From NCBI RefSeq assembly GCF_900188255.1, contig NZ_FZNS01000004.1, forward strand, positions 558,001 through 622,000: a DNA stretch of 64,000 nt, given 5' to 3'. The position numbers and the translations under genes were made by a program. Below, in pieces: positions 51,221 through 60,164 of the stretch; the stretch's first letter is position 1; each line of letters opens with the position of its first letter. The DNA comes from Hymenobacter mucosus (lineage in GTDB: Bacteria; Bacteroidota; Bacteroidia; Cytophagales; Hymenobacteraceae). The notes below the pieces were generated by a model. That model did not search any database and had not been told where the DNA came from. It saw nothing but the letters and a program-made list of their open reading frames with translations.

Positions 51221-51595
51221 ATGAAGTACTCGATAGATAAAAAAGAGACCTACACGATTATCACGATTGATGAGAAAAAGCTCGACACTACCGTCGCGCC
51301 GGATCTGAAGTCGGAATTCGTGAAGTTGAATGCTGAGGGCATCAATAACCTGATTTTGGACCTTGGCAACGTCAAGTACACCGATTCGTCGGGGTTGAGC
51401 TCTATCCTCATTGCAAACCGTTTGTGCAATTCTACCGGCGGCTTGCTCGTGCTTACTGGCCTGCAAGATCATGTGATGAAGCTCATCACCATTTCCAAGC
51501 TGGAGTCGGTACTGCACATTCTGCCCACCGTAGAGGAAGGCATCGACCGTATTTTCCTGCACGCCATTGAGCGGGACCTGACCAGCAAAGAATAG
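51221..51595 (+). CDS. STAS-domain anti-sigma-factor-antagonist-like protein
   Basis: 124 aa. The STAS fold is IKKETYTIITIDEKKL at the start and NLILDLGNVKYTDSSGLSSILIANRL in the middle, with the phosphorylatable Ser in DSSGLSS. The family works in partner-switching with a kinase and an anti-sigma factor; neither is adjacent here. In Bacteroidota a STAS gene of this type often sits directly in front of rnz, as here (169 bp), which points to a separate job. G+C is lower at its 5' end. Confidence 0.88.
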   Translation: MKYSIDKKETYTIITIDEKKLDTTVAPDLKSEFVKLNAEGINNLILDLGNVKYTDSSGLSSILIANRLCNSTGGLLVLTGLQDHVMKLITISKLESVLHILPTVEEGIDRIFLHAIERDLTSKE

Positions 51596-51763
51596 CGTTG
51601 AGTACGCCGTTGGCTGTTGGCTGTTAGCTGTTATGTTTCGTACTGACAGCTACCAGCCAGCAGTTTTTTCTTTTTCTAGCGGCGGCGTATACTCGCTAGT
51701 GTGTTCTCATTGTCTCATCTTACAAAATGCTAACGGCTCCTCGTCGTTGGCGCGCAGCTTCCG

Positions 51764-52681
51764 TTGGAGTTTGAGCTGAAAATTCTGGGCAGTGCCTCCG
51801 CCACCCCGTTCATGGACCGCCACCACACGGCGCAGGTTCTCACGGTGGCCAATTCGCAGTATCTTATTGACTGCGGTGAGGGTACGCAGCGCCGGCTGCT
51901 GGAGCATAAGATTCGTCACCAGCGCATCCAGAACATTTTCATCAGCCACCTTCACGGCGACCATTTTTTTGGGCTTTTCGGCCTGCTTGGCACTATGCAC
52001 CTCAACGGCCGCACTGAGCCGTTGCGGCTGTTTGGTCCGGCAGGGTTAGATGAAGTACTGACTACCCAGTTCCGGCATTCGCACACCCAATTAAGCTTCG
52101 AGCTTGATTTCACGCCCGTAGACACTACCCAGCACGAGCTGATCTTTGAAGACAAGCAGCTCACGGTGCACACCTTGCCCATGCGCCACCGCATACCGTG
52201 TTGCGGGTACTTGTTTCGGGAAAAACCCAAGCGCCGCCGGCTGCTGGCCGAGCGCCTACCCCACGGCCTCACGCCAACCCAACTTACCGCCCTCACTTCA
52301 GGCGAAGACGTAGTAGCAGACAACGGCGAACTGCTAGTTCGCAACGCCGATGTGACAGCCGCGCCCAAGCGCAGCCGCAGCTACGCCTACTGCTCCGATA
52401 CCATGTACACGGAGAGCCTGGCCGACCTAGTGCACGGGGTAGACTTGCTTTACCACGAAGCTACTTTCCTGGACGATATGCGCGAACGGGCCGCTACCAC
52501 CCACCACTCCACGGCTCGCCAAGCGGGACTGCTAGCCCGGCGCGCCGAGGTACACCGCCTACTCATCGGCCACTTCTCCAGCCGCTACCGCGACTTACAG
52601 CCCCTACTAACCGAAGCCAAAACCATGTTTGAGTGGACGGAACTGGCAGTAGAAGGCCTCACGGTGAGCCTGGCTGAGTAA
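51764..52681 (+). CDS. rnz: Ribonuclease Z
   Basis: 305 aa, beginning with TTG 51764; there is no ATG or GTG in frame before the stop upstream at 51731. The protein starts EFELKILGSASATPF as known RNase Z proteins do (which begin with M-x-F-E-L). Metal site HLHGDHFFGLFG (HxHxDH) near residue 62, and later TMYTESL, LYHEATF and HHSTARQAG. It matures tRNA 3' ends. A mini-ORF of 15 codons (ATG 51727) overlaps the TTG and ends just past it, so its translation could be coupled. Confidence 0.93.
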   Translation: MEFELKILGSASATPFMDRHHTAQVLTVANSQYLIDCGEGTQRRLLEHKIRHQRIQNIFISHLHGDHFFGLFGLLGTMHLNGRTEPLRLFGPAGLDEVLTTQFRHSHTQLSFELDFTPVDTTQHELIFEDKQLTVHTLPMRHRIPCCGYLFREKPKRRRLLAERLPHGLTPTQLTALTSGEDVVADNGELLVRNADVTAAPKRSRSYAYCSDTMYTESLADLVHGVDLLYHEATFLDDMRERAATTHHSTARQAGLLARRAEVHRLLIGHFSSRYRDLQPLLTEAKTMFEWTELAVEGLTVSLAE

Positions 52682-52778
52682 TTATCCGCTTCCGGCCCTC
52701 TAGCGCTCCGTTACTTTCATCCTTGATGCTTGCCCCACCAGGTAGCCGGTAGGAGGTGCAGCCCAATGCTTATACCCC

Positions 52779-53516
52779 ATGGGGCACAAAAAACAGCAGC
52801 TTTACCTAGTTCTGAGCGGCATATTCATCGTCAATGCCTTGTTGGCCGAAATTATTGGGGTTAAGATTTTCTCCCTGGAGCCCCTAATTGGCCGCCCCGA
52901 TAATCTGACAGCAGGCGTGCTCATTTGGCCGGTGGTATTCGTGACAACGGACATCATCAATGAATACTTCGGCAAGCAAGGCGTACAACGTGTGAGCTAC
53001 CTTACGGCCGGCCTTATTCTGTTTGCCTTCTTGGTAATCTATGCCACTACCAAGCTGCCTCCGGCGGCCTTCTGGCTTGATGTGAACAACCAAGATCCGC
53101 AGGGCCACCCCATCAACATAGACTTTGCCTACCAAATGATCTTTCGGCAGGGCATGGGCATTATTGCGGGGTCCCTCACGGCGTTTGCCATTGGGCAGGT
53201 GCTGGATGCTACGGTATTTCAACTGCTGCGCCGGGCCACCAAGGGGCGCTACGTATGGCTGCGCGCTACGGGCTCCACGTTGGTATCCCAACTCGTAGAC
53301 AGCTTCGTGGTGCTCTACGTGGCGTTCTACCTGTTCGGCAACTGGACGCTGGACCAGGTACTAGACGTAGCAAATACCAACTACTGGTACAAGTTTGCCG
53401 CGGCTATTCTGCTTACTCCGGTACTCTACCTAGCGCACTTCCTGATTGACCGCTACCTCGGCACAGAAGAAACCAGGGAGCTACAACAAGAAGCCAGTGC
53501 AGACATTAGCGTATAG
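52779..53516 (+). CDS. Queuosine precursor transporter (DUF165/YhhQ family)
   Basis: 245 aa. Six or so hydrophobic segments with LVLSGIFIVNALLAEIIGVKIF, GVLIWPVVFVTTDIINEYFGKQGVQRV and VSQLVDSFVVLYVAFYLFG. The motif TDIINEYFGKQ and QLVDS are typical of the YhhQ family, which imports queuosine precursors (preQ0/preQ1) for tRNA modification. Inner-membrane protein. I saw no preQ1 riboswitch in the 97-bp leader. Confidence 0.92.
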   Translation: MGHKKQQLYLVLSGIFIVNALLAEIIGVKIFSLEPLIGRPDNLTAGVLIWPVVFVTTDIINEYFGKQGVQRVSYLTAGLILFAFLVIYATTKLPPAAFWLDVNNQDPQGHPINIDFAYQMIFRQGMGIIAGSLTAFAIGQVLDATVFQLLRRATKGRYVWLRATGSTLVSQLVDSFVVLYVAFYLFGNWTLDQVLDVANTNYWYKFAAAILLTPVLYLAHFLIDRYLGTEETRELQQEASADISV

Positions 53517-53770
53517 CTTGGGCCTCTGCAAGTAGTACTTATTACACCTTAAGTCTACTAAAGGGTACCCACTCCTTGGCTTGTGAATAGCCTTGCGGAC
53601 TAGAAATTTCACATGGCACTACTGGGCTACGTTGCGACCTGCGCCAGCCTCGCAGGGCCAGTAATGGAGAAGCGGATTCCAACGAATAACTTAGCGGCCC
53701 TGATTCACGCTCTTCACACGAGGAGGGCTACGCCCGCTCTTGTGCCTACTGTTTACTAGTTTTTCTCTCC

Positions 53771-54748
53771 ATGTCCCGAATCCTTACCGGCATCCAAAGC
53801 ACCGGGCGCCCCCACTTAGGCAACTTGTTAGGGGCTATTCTGCCCGCCGTTGAGCTGTCCAAGAATGCGGCCAATGAGTCGCTGTACTTCATTGCTGATT
53901 TGCACTCACTCACGACCGTGCGCGACGCGGAGCTACTGCGCCAGAACACGTACGCCGTGGCCGCCTCGTGGCTGGCCTGTGGGTTCGACACGGAAAAAAA
54001 CCTGTTCTACCGCCAGTCCGATGTGCCGCAAGTGGCGGAGTTGGCTTGGTACCTGTCGTGCTTCACCCCCTACCCCATGCTGGCCAACGCCCACTCGTTC
54101 AAGGACAAGTCGGACCGTTTGTCGGACGTGAATGCTGGGCTGTTTACCTACCCAGTGCTGATGGCGGCGGACATTCTGCTCTACGACGCTGACGTGGTGC
54201 CCGTGGGCAAAGACCAGATTCAGCACCTGGAAATCACGCGCGACATTGCCTCGGCCTTCAACAACCGCTATGGCGACACCTTTGTGTTGCCGCAAGCCCG
54301 CGCCGATGAACAGCTCATGACTATTCCGGGCCTCGATGGGCAGAAAATGAGCAAGAGCTACGGCAACATCATCGACATCTTTGCTGACGATAAGGCGCTG
54401 CTCAAAACCATCAAGAGCATTGTATCAGATAGCACCCCGCTGGAAGCGCCTAAGAACCCGGACTCGGATACCACCTTCAAGCTTTTCTCGCTACTGGCTA
54501 CGCCCGAGGAAACGGCCGACATGCGCGCCCGCTACCTGGCCGGCGGCTACGGCTACGGCCACGCCAAGCAGGCCCTCTACGAGCTGGTGCTGCGGCGCTT
54601 TGCAACGGAGCGCGAACAGTTCAATTTCTACATCAACAACCTACCCGAAGTAGACCGTAAGCTAGCCGAAGGGGCCCGCAAAGCCCAGGCCTATGGCTCA
54701 GAGGTTCTAAATAAAGTACGCGAGAAAGTGGGCTATCAGCGCCGCTGA
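53771..54748 (+). CDS. trpS: Tryptophanyl-tRNA synthetase
   Basis: 325 aa, normal length for bacterial TrpRS. Class I motifs: RPHLGNLLGA (HIGH equivalent) at residues 13-22 and KMSKSYGNII near residue 195 (KMSKS). VGKDQIQHLEITRDIA and DVNAGLFTYPVLMAADIL line the tryptophan site. Charges tRNA-Trp in the cytoplasm. A 48-codon open frame without Trp lies in the 254-bp leader; it is not an obvious attenuator. Confidence 0.97.
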   Translation: MSRILTGIQSTGRPHLGNLLGAILPAVELSKNAANESLYFIADLHSLTTVRDAELLRQNTYAVAASWLACGFDTEKNLFYRQSDVPQVAELAWYLSCFTPYPMLANAHSFKDKSDRLSDVNAGLFTYPVLMAADILLYDADVVPVGKDQIQHLEITRDIASAFNNRYGDTFVLPQARADEQLMTIPGLDGQKMSKSYGNIIDIFADDKALLKTIKSIVSDSTPLEAPKNPDSDTTFKLFSLLATPEETADMRARYLAGGYGYGHAKQALYELVLRRFATEREQFNFYINNLPEVDRKLAEGARKAQAYGSEVLNKVREKVGYQRR

Positions 54749-54788
54749 GGTTCATTCGCGCTACAGGCTCGCGGAAACGCAGCCATAA

Positions 54789-54826
54789 AAAACACCCGGT
54801 TCTTCGCGTTGAGAACCGGGTGTTTT
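54789..54826. terminator. Bidirectional terminator hairpin
   Basis: AAAACACCCGGTTCT pairs with AGAACCGGGTGTTTT over 15 bp with an 8-nt loop. It lies between the convergent trpS and the leftward gene at 54886. Confidence 0.85.
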
Positions 54827-54885
54827 GGTATGCAGCAGGTAGCTTTTCTGAGCGCCGCAGTAGCCCCGTTATTTATACAAGCTGC

Positions 54886-55728
54886 CTAGTATGGCAGGCC
54901 ATCAACGTTGAAGTGTCGTTGCTCGTGAGAAAAGCTGAACCCTACTTTACTCCCGCGGCTGACCTGCTGATTTTCAAGCTTTTGCTTGACCGATATTTTC
55001 TGGATATCATCCAGCGGTGGGGCAATTAAGTCGTTGTTTACGGCGGCAATCATGGCGCTTTCCACGAACAGCTTAAGCCCATCGGGCGTCACTACGTTGT
55101 CCGACATGTCATTGTCGGGCAGTTCTAGCTGCTGCACCCCTTCCAGGAAAAAGTGGTTATCAATGTTGATAAGCAAACGGCCCACTAGGTAGCCGGGGTC
55201 ACTCATGCGCTGGTACTTGATGCTGTCGGCCATGAAGTTGTAGGCCATGATGTGGCCAAAAAACCGCCGCCGGAAGTCCTCCTCCACGTATTTGGTAGGC
55301 ATGGGGCCGTAGTCATCGGGGAAGGTGACAATATTGGAGTGCATCACAAAGACCAGCAGGTCGCCGGAGAAGCGGATATGAAACTCCATATCGTTCACGG
55401 GCCGGTATTCGATAATAACCGTGGAATCGACGGGCGTAATGCGGCGGCTCAATTCCACCACCAACTCCTGCGACACCTTCCGCAATAAATCGAAAGTAGC
55501 CAGGGTGTTGCGGTAGATGGCCTGCTTAGCCGTGGACTTCTGCCGGAGTCCATCAAAAATTAGGTTGAGGCGGTCGGCGGGGGTAGCGCCTGGCTCACCG
55601 GGGGCGTTGGTAGCCGTGTTGTCAGAATTGGGCACGCCCGCAACGGTGGGTGCCGGGGCACCGGGCGTTCCGTCGTTTACGTGCGCAAGCGTAGCTGGCG
55701 TTGGTGCCGATTGAGGTAATTCGTCCAT
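54886..55728 (-). CDS. Conserved hypothetical protein
   Basis: 280 aa from ATG 55728. After a low-complexity Pro/Thr/Gly/Ala-rich N-terminus (~60 residues) a globular part follows: FDGLRQKSTAKQAIYRNTLATFDLLRKVSQELVVEL, then VIIEYRPVNDMEFHIRFSGDLLVFVMHSNIVTFPDDYGPMPTKYVEEDFRRRFFGHIMAYNFMADS and SDPGYLVGRLLINIDNHFFLEG. I recognise no named domain but the plan is of a conserved Bacteroidota protein. No signal peptide, hence cytoplasmic. Confidence 0.6.
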   Translation of the reverse strand: MDELPQSAPTPATLAHVNDGTPGAPAPTVAGVPNSDNTATNAPGEPGATPADRLNLIFDGLRQKSTAKQAIYRNTLATFDLLRKVSQELVVELSRRITPVDSTVIIEYRPVNDMEFHIRFSGDLLVFVMHSNIVTFPDDYGPMPTKYVEEDFRRRFFGHIMAYNFMADSIKYQRMSDPGYLVGRLLINIDNHFFLEGVQQLELPDNDMSDNVVTPDGLKLFVESAMIAAVNNDLIAPPLDDIQKISVKQKLENQQVSRGSKVGFSFSHEQRHFNVDGLPY

Positions 55729-55868
55729 ACAAACAGAAGCAAAGGCGCGTGAGTAGGTAGTGCGCAATGAGAAATATTACCAGCAATGCGGTAGAATCCT
55801 ACTTCACCTACGCAAAGGAGGGCGCCAACAGTTTCGAAAACACATATATACATATGTCCATCAAATAC

Positions 55869-57053
55869 TTATGCATTCGTTCCTATCTCATTTTCTGAGG
55901 ATGCATCCAGTGCCTGCAGGTGGGCGCCTAGGTGAGGTGGCGGCGGCAAGTGAGTAGCCCGGGGCCACGCTGAACTATGGAAGGCCACAGTGCGCAAGCC
56001 CGGGTGCGGAAACTCCGGGGAAGCGGGTAGCAGCATCGAGTGCGCGGCCTCCTGCGCCAGGGCTTGTCCTACTGTGCGCACCGCCCCGGCGGGTACAGCA
56101 AGCCTTTCCAGAGCCGCTAGCAGAAGCGAGCTTGGGAGTTGTAGTATCCGCTCGCGCAAGAGCTGCTCTAGCTCGGCACGGTGCGCTACGCGAGCAGCAT
56201 TGGAAGCAAATCGGGCCTCCTGCGCCCAGATGGGCCGCTCCAGCACAGCACATAGGTGTTCAAACTGCCGGTTGGTACCTACTGCCAGCAAGAGGCGCAC
56301 CCCATCAGAGGCTTCGTACACAGTGCCGTAGGGCACAATACTAGGGTGGCCCGACCCCATAGGGCGGGGCTCTTGCCCCGTTACCAGGTAGGCAGAGGCT
56401 TGATTCGCCAGGGAAGCCAAAGCACTATCCTGCAACGATACGTGCACCACTGCCCCCTGGCCCGTTTGCGTGCGCCGGTAGAGGGCCGCAAGCAAGCCCT
56501 CTTTCAGTTGGTGCGCGGCCAACAGGTCAATCAGGGCTACGGGCATTTTGAGGGGTTCCTGGCCAGGACCAGCCGCATTAAGATGCATGAAGCCCGTTTC
56601 TGCTTGCAGCACGGCATCGTAGCCCGCCCGCGGAACGGCGGCCCCGTAGCCCGTGATGAGGCCATACAGCAGCCGCGGATTGAGCGCTGCCAGGGTGTCG
56701 TAATCTACTCCTAGCTTGGTGGCGTCGCCGGGTTTGTAACTAGCTAGTACTACGTCGGCGCGGGTGGCTAAGCGGTGCACAGCCGCGCGGCCAGTAGCAG
56801 TAGTAAGGTCAAGCACAATGGACTGCTTGCCCCAGTTGGCGCAGGCGAAGTAAGCCGTAACGTCGGTACCGGGGGCTTCGCCGGGAGTGCGCCAGGTGCG
56901 GGTTACGTCGCCGCCGGGGGCTTCAATCTTCAGCACCTGTGCGCCCAGTTCCGCAAAAAACTGCCCTACCTGCGGGCCAGCCAGCACAGAAGCCAGCTCG
57001 ATAACTGTTAGTCCGGTGAAGGGAAGTGAGAGGTTAGAAGCAGTACTGGGCAT
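55869..57053 (-). CDS. CaiB/BaiF-type CoA transferase
   Basis: 394 aa from ATG 57053. Family-III CoA-transferase motifs: LTVIELASVLAGPQVGQFFAELGAQVLKIEAPGGDVTR at the start, DVVLASYKPGDATKLGVDYDTLAALNPRLLYGLITGYG, and the catalytic Asp region GYDAVLQAETGFM. It moves CoA between acyl groups. Length is normal. It is the last gene of a leftward run, 16 bp after an ABC ATPase gene. Confidence 0.93.
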   Translation of the reverse strand: MPSTASNLSLPFTGLTVIELASVLAGPQVGQFFAELGAQVLKIEAPGGDVTRTWRTPGEAPGTDVTAYFACANWGKQSIVLDLTTATGRAAVHRLATRADVVLASYKPGDATKLGVDYDTLAALNPRLLYGLITGYGAAVPRAGYDAVLQAETGFMHLNAAGPGQEPLKMPVALIDLLAAHQLKEGLLAALYRRTQTGQGAVVHVSLQDSALASLANQASAYLVTGQEPRPMGSGHPSIVPYGTVYEASDGVRLLLAVGTNRQFEHLCAVLERPIWAQEARFASNAARVAHRAELEQLLRERILQLPSSLLLAALERLAVPAGAVRTVGQALAQEAAHSMLLPASPEFPHPGLRTVAFHSSAWPRATHLPPPPHLGAHLQALDASSENEIGTNA

Positions 57054-57069
57054 GGAGCGAGGGTTGGCA

Positions 57070-57744
57070 TCAGCTGGCAAGATAGCCCCGGTCGCGGAGT
57101 GCGAGCACGGGGTCAGCGGGAAGTTGCTCCAAGCGCCCTCCGTGCAGCAGGTACACAACGTCGCACAGGGGTAGCACTTCGGTGTAGCGGTGGTCGGTGA
57201 GCAGGATGCCTTTCTGTGCTTTAGCTTGCTGAAACATCTCGCCCAAAGTTTCTACGTGCAGTGGCATCACCCCCGAAAAAGGCTCGTCAAACAACGAAAA
57301 CCGCGTTTTGGCATGTAGCAGCAGTAGCACCTGCACTAGCCGGGTAGTACCCCCCGAAAGCTCACCGATGCGGCGGGAAACCTGAGCCCGTATATCTGGA
57401 AAATTAGCCAGTGCCTGTTCAGCATCAACCCCAAGCATGCGTGCTGCTTCCATCAGCGTGAGGTGCTCTGGCAGCAGTGGCACCTGGGGAAGGTAGTTCA
57501 GTAGGCCTGGCTTTCGATAGGCGGGCACTACACGCTGCCCATTCACTCGCACGGAGGCGTCGGCGACGTGGCGGCCACCAAAGACAGTTTGCAGCAGGGT
57601 AGATTTACCGCAGCCGTTGCGCCCCAACAGGCCTACCACTTGCCCGGTCTCCACCCGCAGGTACACATCGGAGAGGATGCGCCGCTCCCCAAACGCGAGC
57701 TGCATACCATCCGCTTCTAATACGTAGGAGAAAGACTTGCTCAT
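57070..57744 (-). CDS. ABC transporter ATP-binding protein
   Basis: 224 aa. Walker A GRNGCGKST, Q-loop YLPQVPLL, signature ELSGGTTRLVQ (with GGT for GGQ) and Walker B FSLFDEPF, then LLTDHRY (H-loop). The start ATG overlaps the stop of the upstream membrane-protein gene as ATGA, so the two are translated together. Full-length ABC ATPase; its partner would be a membrane protein of only 108 aa. Confidence 0.92.
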   Translation of the reverse strand: MSKSFSYVLEADGMQLAFGERRILSDVYLRVETGQVVGLLGRNGCGKSTLLQTVFGGRHVADASVRVNGQRVVPAYRKPGLLNYLPQVPLLPEHLTLMEAARMLGVDAEQALANFPDIRAQVSRRIGELSGGTTRLVQVLLLLHAKTRFSLFDEPFSGVMPLHVETLGEMFQQAKAQKGILLTDHRYTEVLPLCDVVYLLHGGRLEQLPADPVLALRDRGYLAS

Positions 57745-58067
57745 TGCAGCACAGCATGAAGCAGCCCAACGGCGGCGCTGAACAGTAGCGTATCAGCCAC
57801 TAGTACGCCCGCCCACAGCTGCCAGGGCGCAATGTGCAGGTTTAGGTAAAACCAATACTGGTGGGGCCGCAACTGCGCCGACAGATACCAGATAACCAGA
57901 AAGGTGCCTAGCTTCGTCAGCAGTAGTCCTGCTGTGAGCGGGAGAGGCCAGGTAGGAAATGGCCCGACGGCGGCGGCCGCAAAGATCAGCAACGAAAACA
58001 CTACGGTAAAAGGGGCCACGGTGCGGTAGAACAGGCCTAGGGCCCGCAGGTACGTAGGTATCGTCAT
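57741..58067 (-). CDS. Small membrane protein, partner of the ABC ATPase
   Basis: 108 aa with three or four hydrophobic segments (VAPFTVVFSLLIFAAAAVG, PLPLTAGLLLTKLGTFLVIWYL, WAGVLVADTLLFSAAVGLLHAVL). Too short for a usual ABC permease (5-6 spans); it could act as a homo-oligomer. Translational coupling to the ATPase (4-bp overlap) makes a functional link likely. No family recognised. Confidence 0.6.
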   Translation of the reverse strand: MTIPTYLRALGLFYRTVAPFTVVFSLLIFAAAAVGPFPTWPLPLTAGLLLTKLGTFLVIWYLSAQLRPHQYWFYLNLHIAPWQLWAGVLVADTLLFSAAVGLLHAVLQ

Positions 58068-58110
58068 GGAGTGCGCGTTGAGCTAGCCACACAACGCCCC
58101 GATAACCAGA

Positions 58111-58845
58111 TTATTCTACCACCCCTAACCGTAAAAACACCGGAAACACCACTGGTCGCTCTGCACTGCCCCACCGCTGCGACAGCTCTGCGGCCAGTTT
58201 AGCCACGGGGTCCTGATCGTGTTGCTTCTGATACTTTGCTACGCTCGACCAGGTACGCAGGTAGTTCAGCATCCACTCGGCAGACCACTGCCGCCGCACT
58301 GCAAACCGCTTGTGCTGCACCTTGGCAAAAGGGAAAGGCAAGTGCGCGTACTCGTTGGTGATGTGCTGGCGGTTAGGGTCCCAGTAGGGGCCCATGGTTT
58401 CGTCGTGAAACTTCCGAATCAATGGGTCTATTTCGGGGCTCACCTGCACCAGGCCATACCCCCACTCTGCCACTATACCCCCTGGCCGCGCTACACGACG
58501 CACCTCGTCTACGAAGGCATCGGGCTCAAACCAGTGTACCGCCTGCGCCACTGTAATCAGATCGAAGCTAGCTGGTGCAAAGGGCGTGTGTTCGGCTGGG
58601 GTAATGTGGTAGTGAATGTTGGGGTGGGCGGCGGCTTTGTCTAGCTGGGCCTGGCTGATGTCGGTGGCCTCTACCTGGCGGAAGTGCTGGGCCAACACAG
58701 CCGCCACTTGCCCGTTGCCGGTTGCGCAGTCCCAGGCCTGGTTGTGGTGGGCCACTTGGGGTAGCAGCCAGTCGTAGAGTTCGGCGGGGTAGTCGATGCG
58801 GTACTGGGCGTAGAGGTCGGCTTGGGAAGAGAAACGGTCGAGCAT
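58111..58845 (-). CDS. SAM-dependent methyltransferase (class I)
   Basis: 244 aa from ATG 58845. The Rossmann-type SAM site is WDCATGNGQVAAVLAQHFRQVEATDISQAQLDKA near residue 38, with a later ITVAQAVHWFEPDAFVDEVRRVARPGGIVAEWGYG. It resembles plant/yeast-type Tmt1-like trans-aconitate and UbiE-like methyltransferases. Substrate unknown. Forty-three bp upstream of the small membrane-protein gene in a leftward run; divergent from the Gfo/Idh/MocA gene. Confidence 0.87.
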   Translation of the reverse strand: MLDRFSSQADLYAQYRIDYPAELYDWLLPQVAHHNQAWDCATGNGQVAAVLAQHFRQVEATDISQAQLDKAAAHPNIHYHITPAEHTPFAPASFDLITVAQAVHWFEPDAFVDEVRRVARPGGIVAEWGYGLVQVSPEIDPLIRKFHDETMGPYWDPNRQHITNEYAHLPFPFAKVQHKRFAVRRQWSAEWMLNYLRTWSSVAKYQKQHDQDPVAKLAAELSQRWGSAERPVVFPVFLRLGVVE

Positions 58846-58967
58846 TAGTTGGCGTTTACTGGTTGGTTTGTGGTTATTGGCAACTGCTAGCGGGCTAGCA
58901 GCCACGGCCGCCCAACTTGTATACGGCCATTGCCACCGCGAAAACGAAAAACTCTTCACCAAAACCA

Positions 58968-59984
58968 ATGCCTACTCCCATCCAAACCGGCCTACTGGCT
59001 TACGGCATGTCGGGCCGCATTTTCCACGCTCCCTTCCTAGCGGCACATCCTGGCTTTCACTTACGGGCCGTGGCGGAGCGCAGTCGCAAGCAGGCCGCCG
59101 AGCTTTACCCGGACATCATTAGTTACGACAGTGTAAGCGAATTGCTTGCCGACCCCGTGCTGGAGCTGGTGGTAGTAAATACGCCCAACAACACGCACTT
59201 CGAGTTGGCAAAGCAGGTACTGGAGGCCGGCAAACACGTGCTCATTGAAAAACCTGTTACTACAACCACGGCCGAACTTACCGAGCTATTTGCCGTGGCG
59301 CACCGCCACAGCCGGCAGGTGTTCGGCTACCAGAACCGGCGCTGGGACAGTGACTTTCAAACGGTACGCCAGGTAGTGGAAAGTGGGCAGTTGGGTCAGC
59401 TTACGGAAGTGCACTTCCGCTTCGACCGCTACAAAGCAGCCCTCAACGTGAAAGCATTCAAGGAAGAGCCAACTACTCCCGGCAGCGGCCTTAGCTACGA
59501 CTTGGGCCCGCACGTGCTCGACCAGGCGCTGAGCTTATTTGGGCAGCCCGAGCGGTTCCACAAGACCTTAGCAACCAACCGTCCGGGCTCCCAGGTCAAC
59601 GACTACTTCCATTTCCACCTCGCCTACCCCGGCGGGCTCCAGGTGTTCGTGAGTGGTAGCTTGCTGGTGGCCGATGCCGGCCCGGCCTACGTGCTGCACG
59701 GCACCCAAGGGTCGTTCCGCAAGCAGCGCACCGACGTGCAAGAGTCTCAGCTCGACCAGGGCATGCTGCCCACAGATGCGGCCTACGGCTTGGAGCCAGC
59801 CGGTCAGGAGGGCATCCTCACCCTGGTGCTGCCCAATGGTCAGAAGCACACTAGCACGGTGCCTTCGCCGCGCGGTGATTACCCGGACTTGTTTGAGGCC
59901 GTGTACCAAACGCTCGTTCACGGGCAGCCCTACCCCGTGCGTGAGGAAGAACTTCACTGGCAGTTAGCAGTTTTAGAAGGCTAG
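58968..59984 (+). CDS. Gfo/Idh/MocA-family oxidoreductase
   Basis: 338 aa from ATG 58968. TGLLAYGMSGRIFHAPFLAAHPGFHL is the NAD(P)-binding start of the family (in the YhhX/MviM-like branch, with GxSGxxFH), VVVNTPNNTHFELAKQVLEAGKHVLIEKPVTTTTAEL carries the EKP motif. Length normal; no Tat or Sec signal, so cytoplasmic, in contrast to the exported relative at 27970. Likely oxidises a polyol or sugar derivative. Confidence 0.93.
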   Translation: MPTPIQTGLLAYGMSGRIFHAPFLAAHPGFHLRAVAERSRKQAAELYPDIISYDSVSELLADPVLELVVVNTPNNTHFELAKQVLEAGKHVLIEKPVTTTTAELTELFAVAHRHSRQVFGYQNRRWDSDFQTVRQVVESGQLGQLTEVHFRFDRYKAALNVKAFKEEPTTPGSGLSYDLGPHVLDQALSLFGQPERFHKTLATNRPGSQVNDYFHFHLAYPGGLQVFVSGSLLVADAGPAYVLHGTQGSFRKQRTDVQESQLDQGMLPTDAAYGLEPAGQEGILTLVLPNGQKHTSTVPSPRGDYPDLFEAVYQTLVHGQPYPVREEELHWQLAVLEG

Positions 59985-60085
59985 GAAAAGCCCTTAGCGC
60001 GGCGCTACGCCTCATGCGGCTCTGTTTGTGACTACTACGCTGCGCCAGCCATATAGCAACCCAACTATACGGCACGAAATCCGCC

Positions 60086-60093
60086 TATCTTTG
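60086..60093 (+). promoter_or_regulatory. -7 promoter element TATCTTTG of the helicase gene
   Basis: Exact TAnnTTTG match; transcription would start near 60099 and leave a leader of about 65 nt before the TTG start at 60165. Confidence 0.55.
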
Positions 60094-60164
60094 TTATCAT
60101 TACATAAGCGGTTTGCTGACCGGACAACGAGGTCAGCCATTTCATCATCCTAATTCGCTGAACC

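Noticed and set aside
52682..52778. preQ1 riboswitch before the queuosine-precursor transporter
   Set aside because: No conserved hairpin-plus-A-rich tail pattern is visible in the 97-bp leader.
53613..53760. 48-codon frame in the trpS leader as an attenuator peptide
   Set aside because: It contains no tryptophan codon and no attenuator hairpins follow, so no Trp control is supported.
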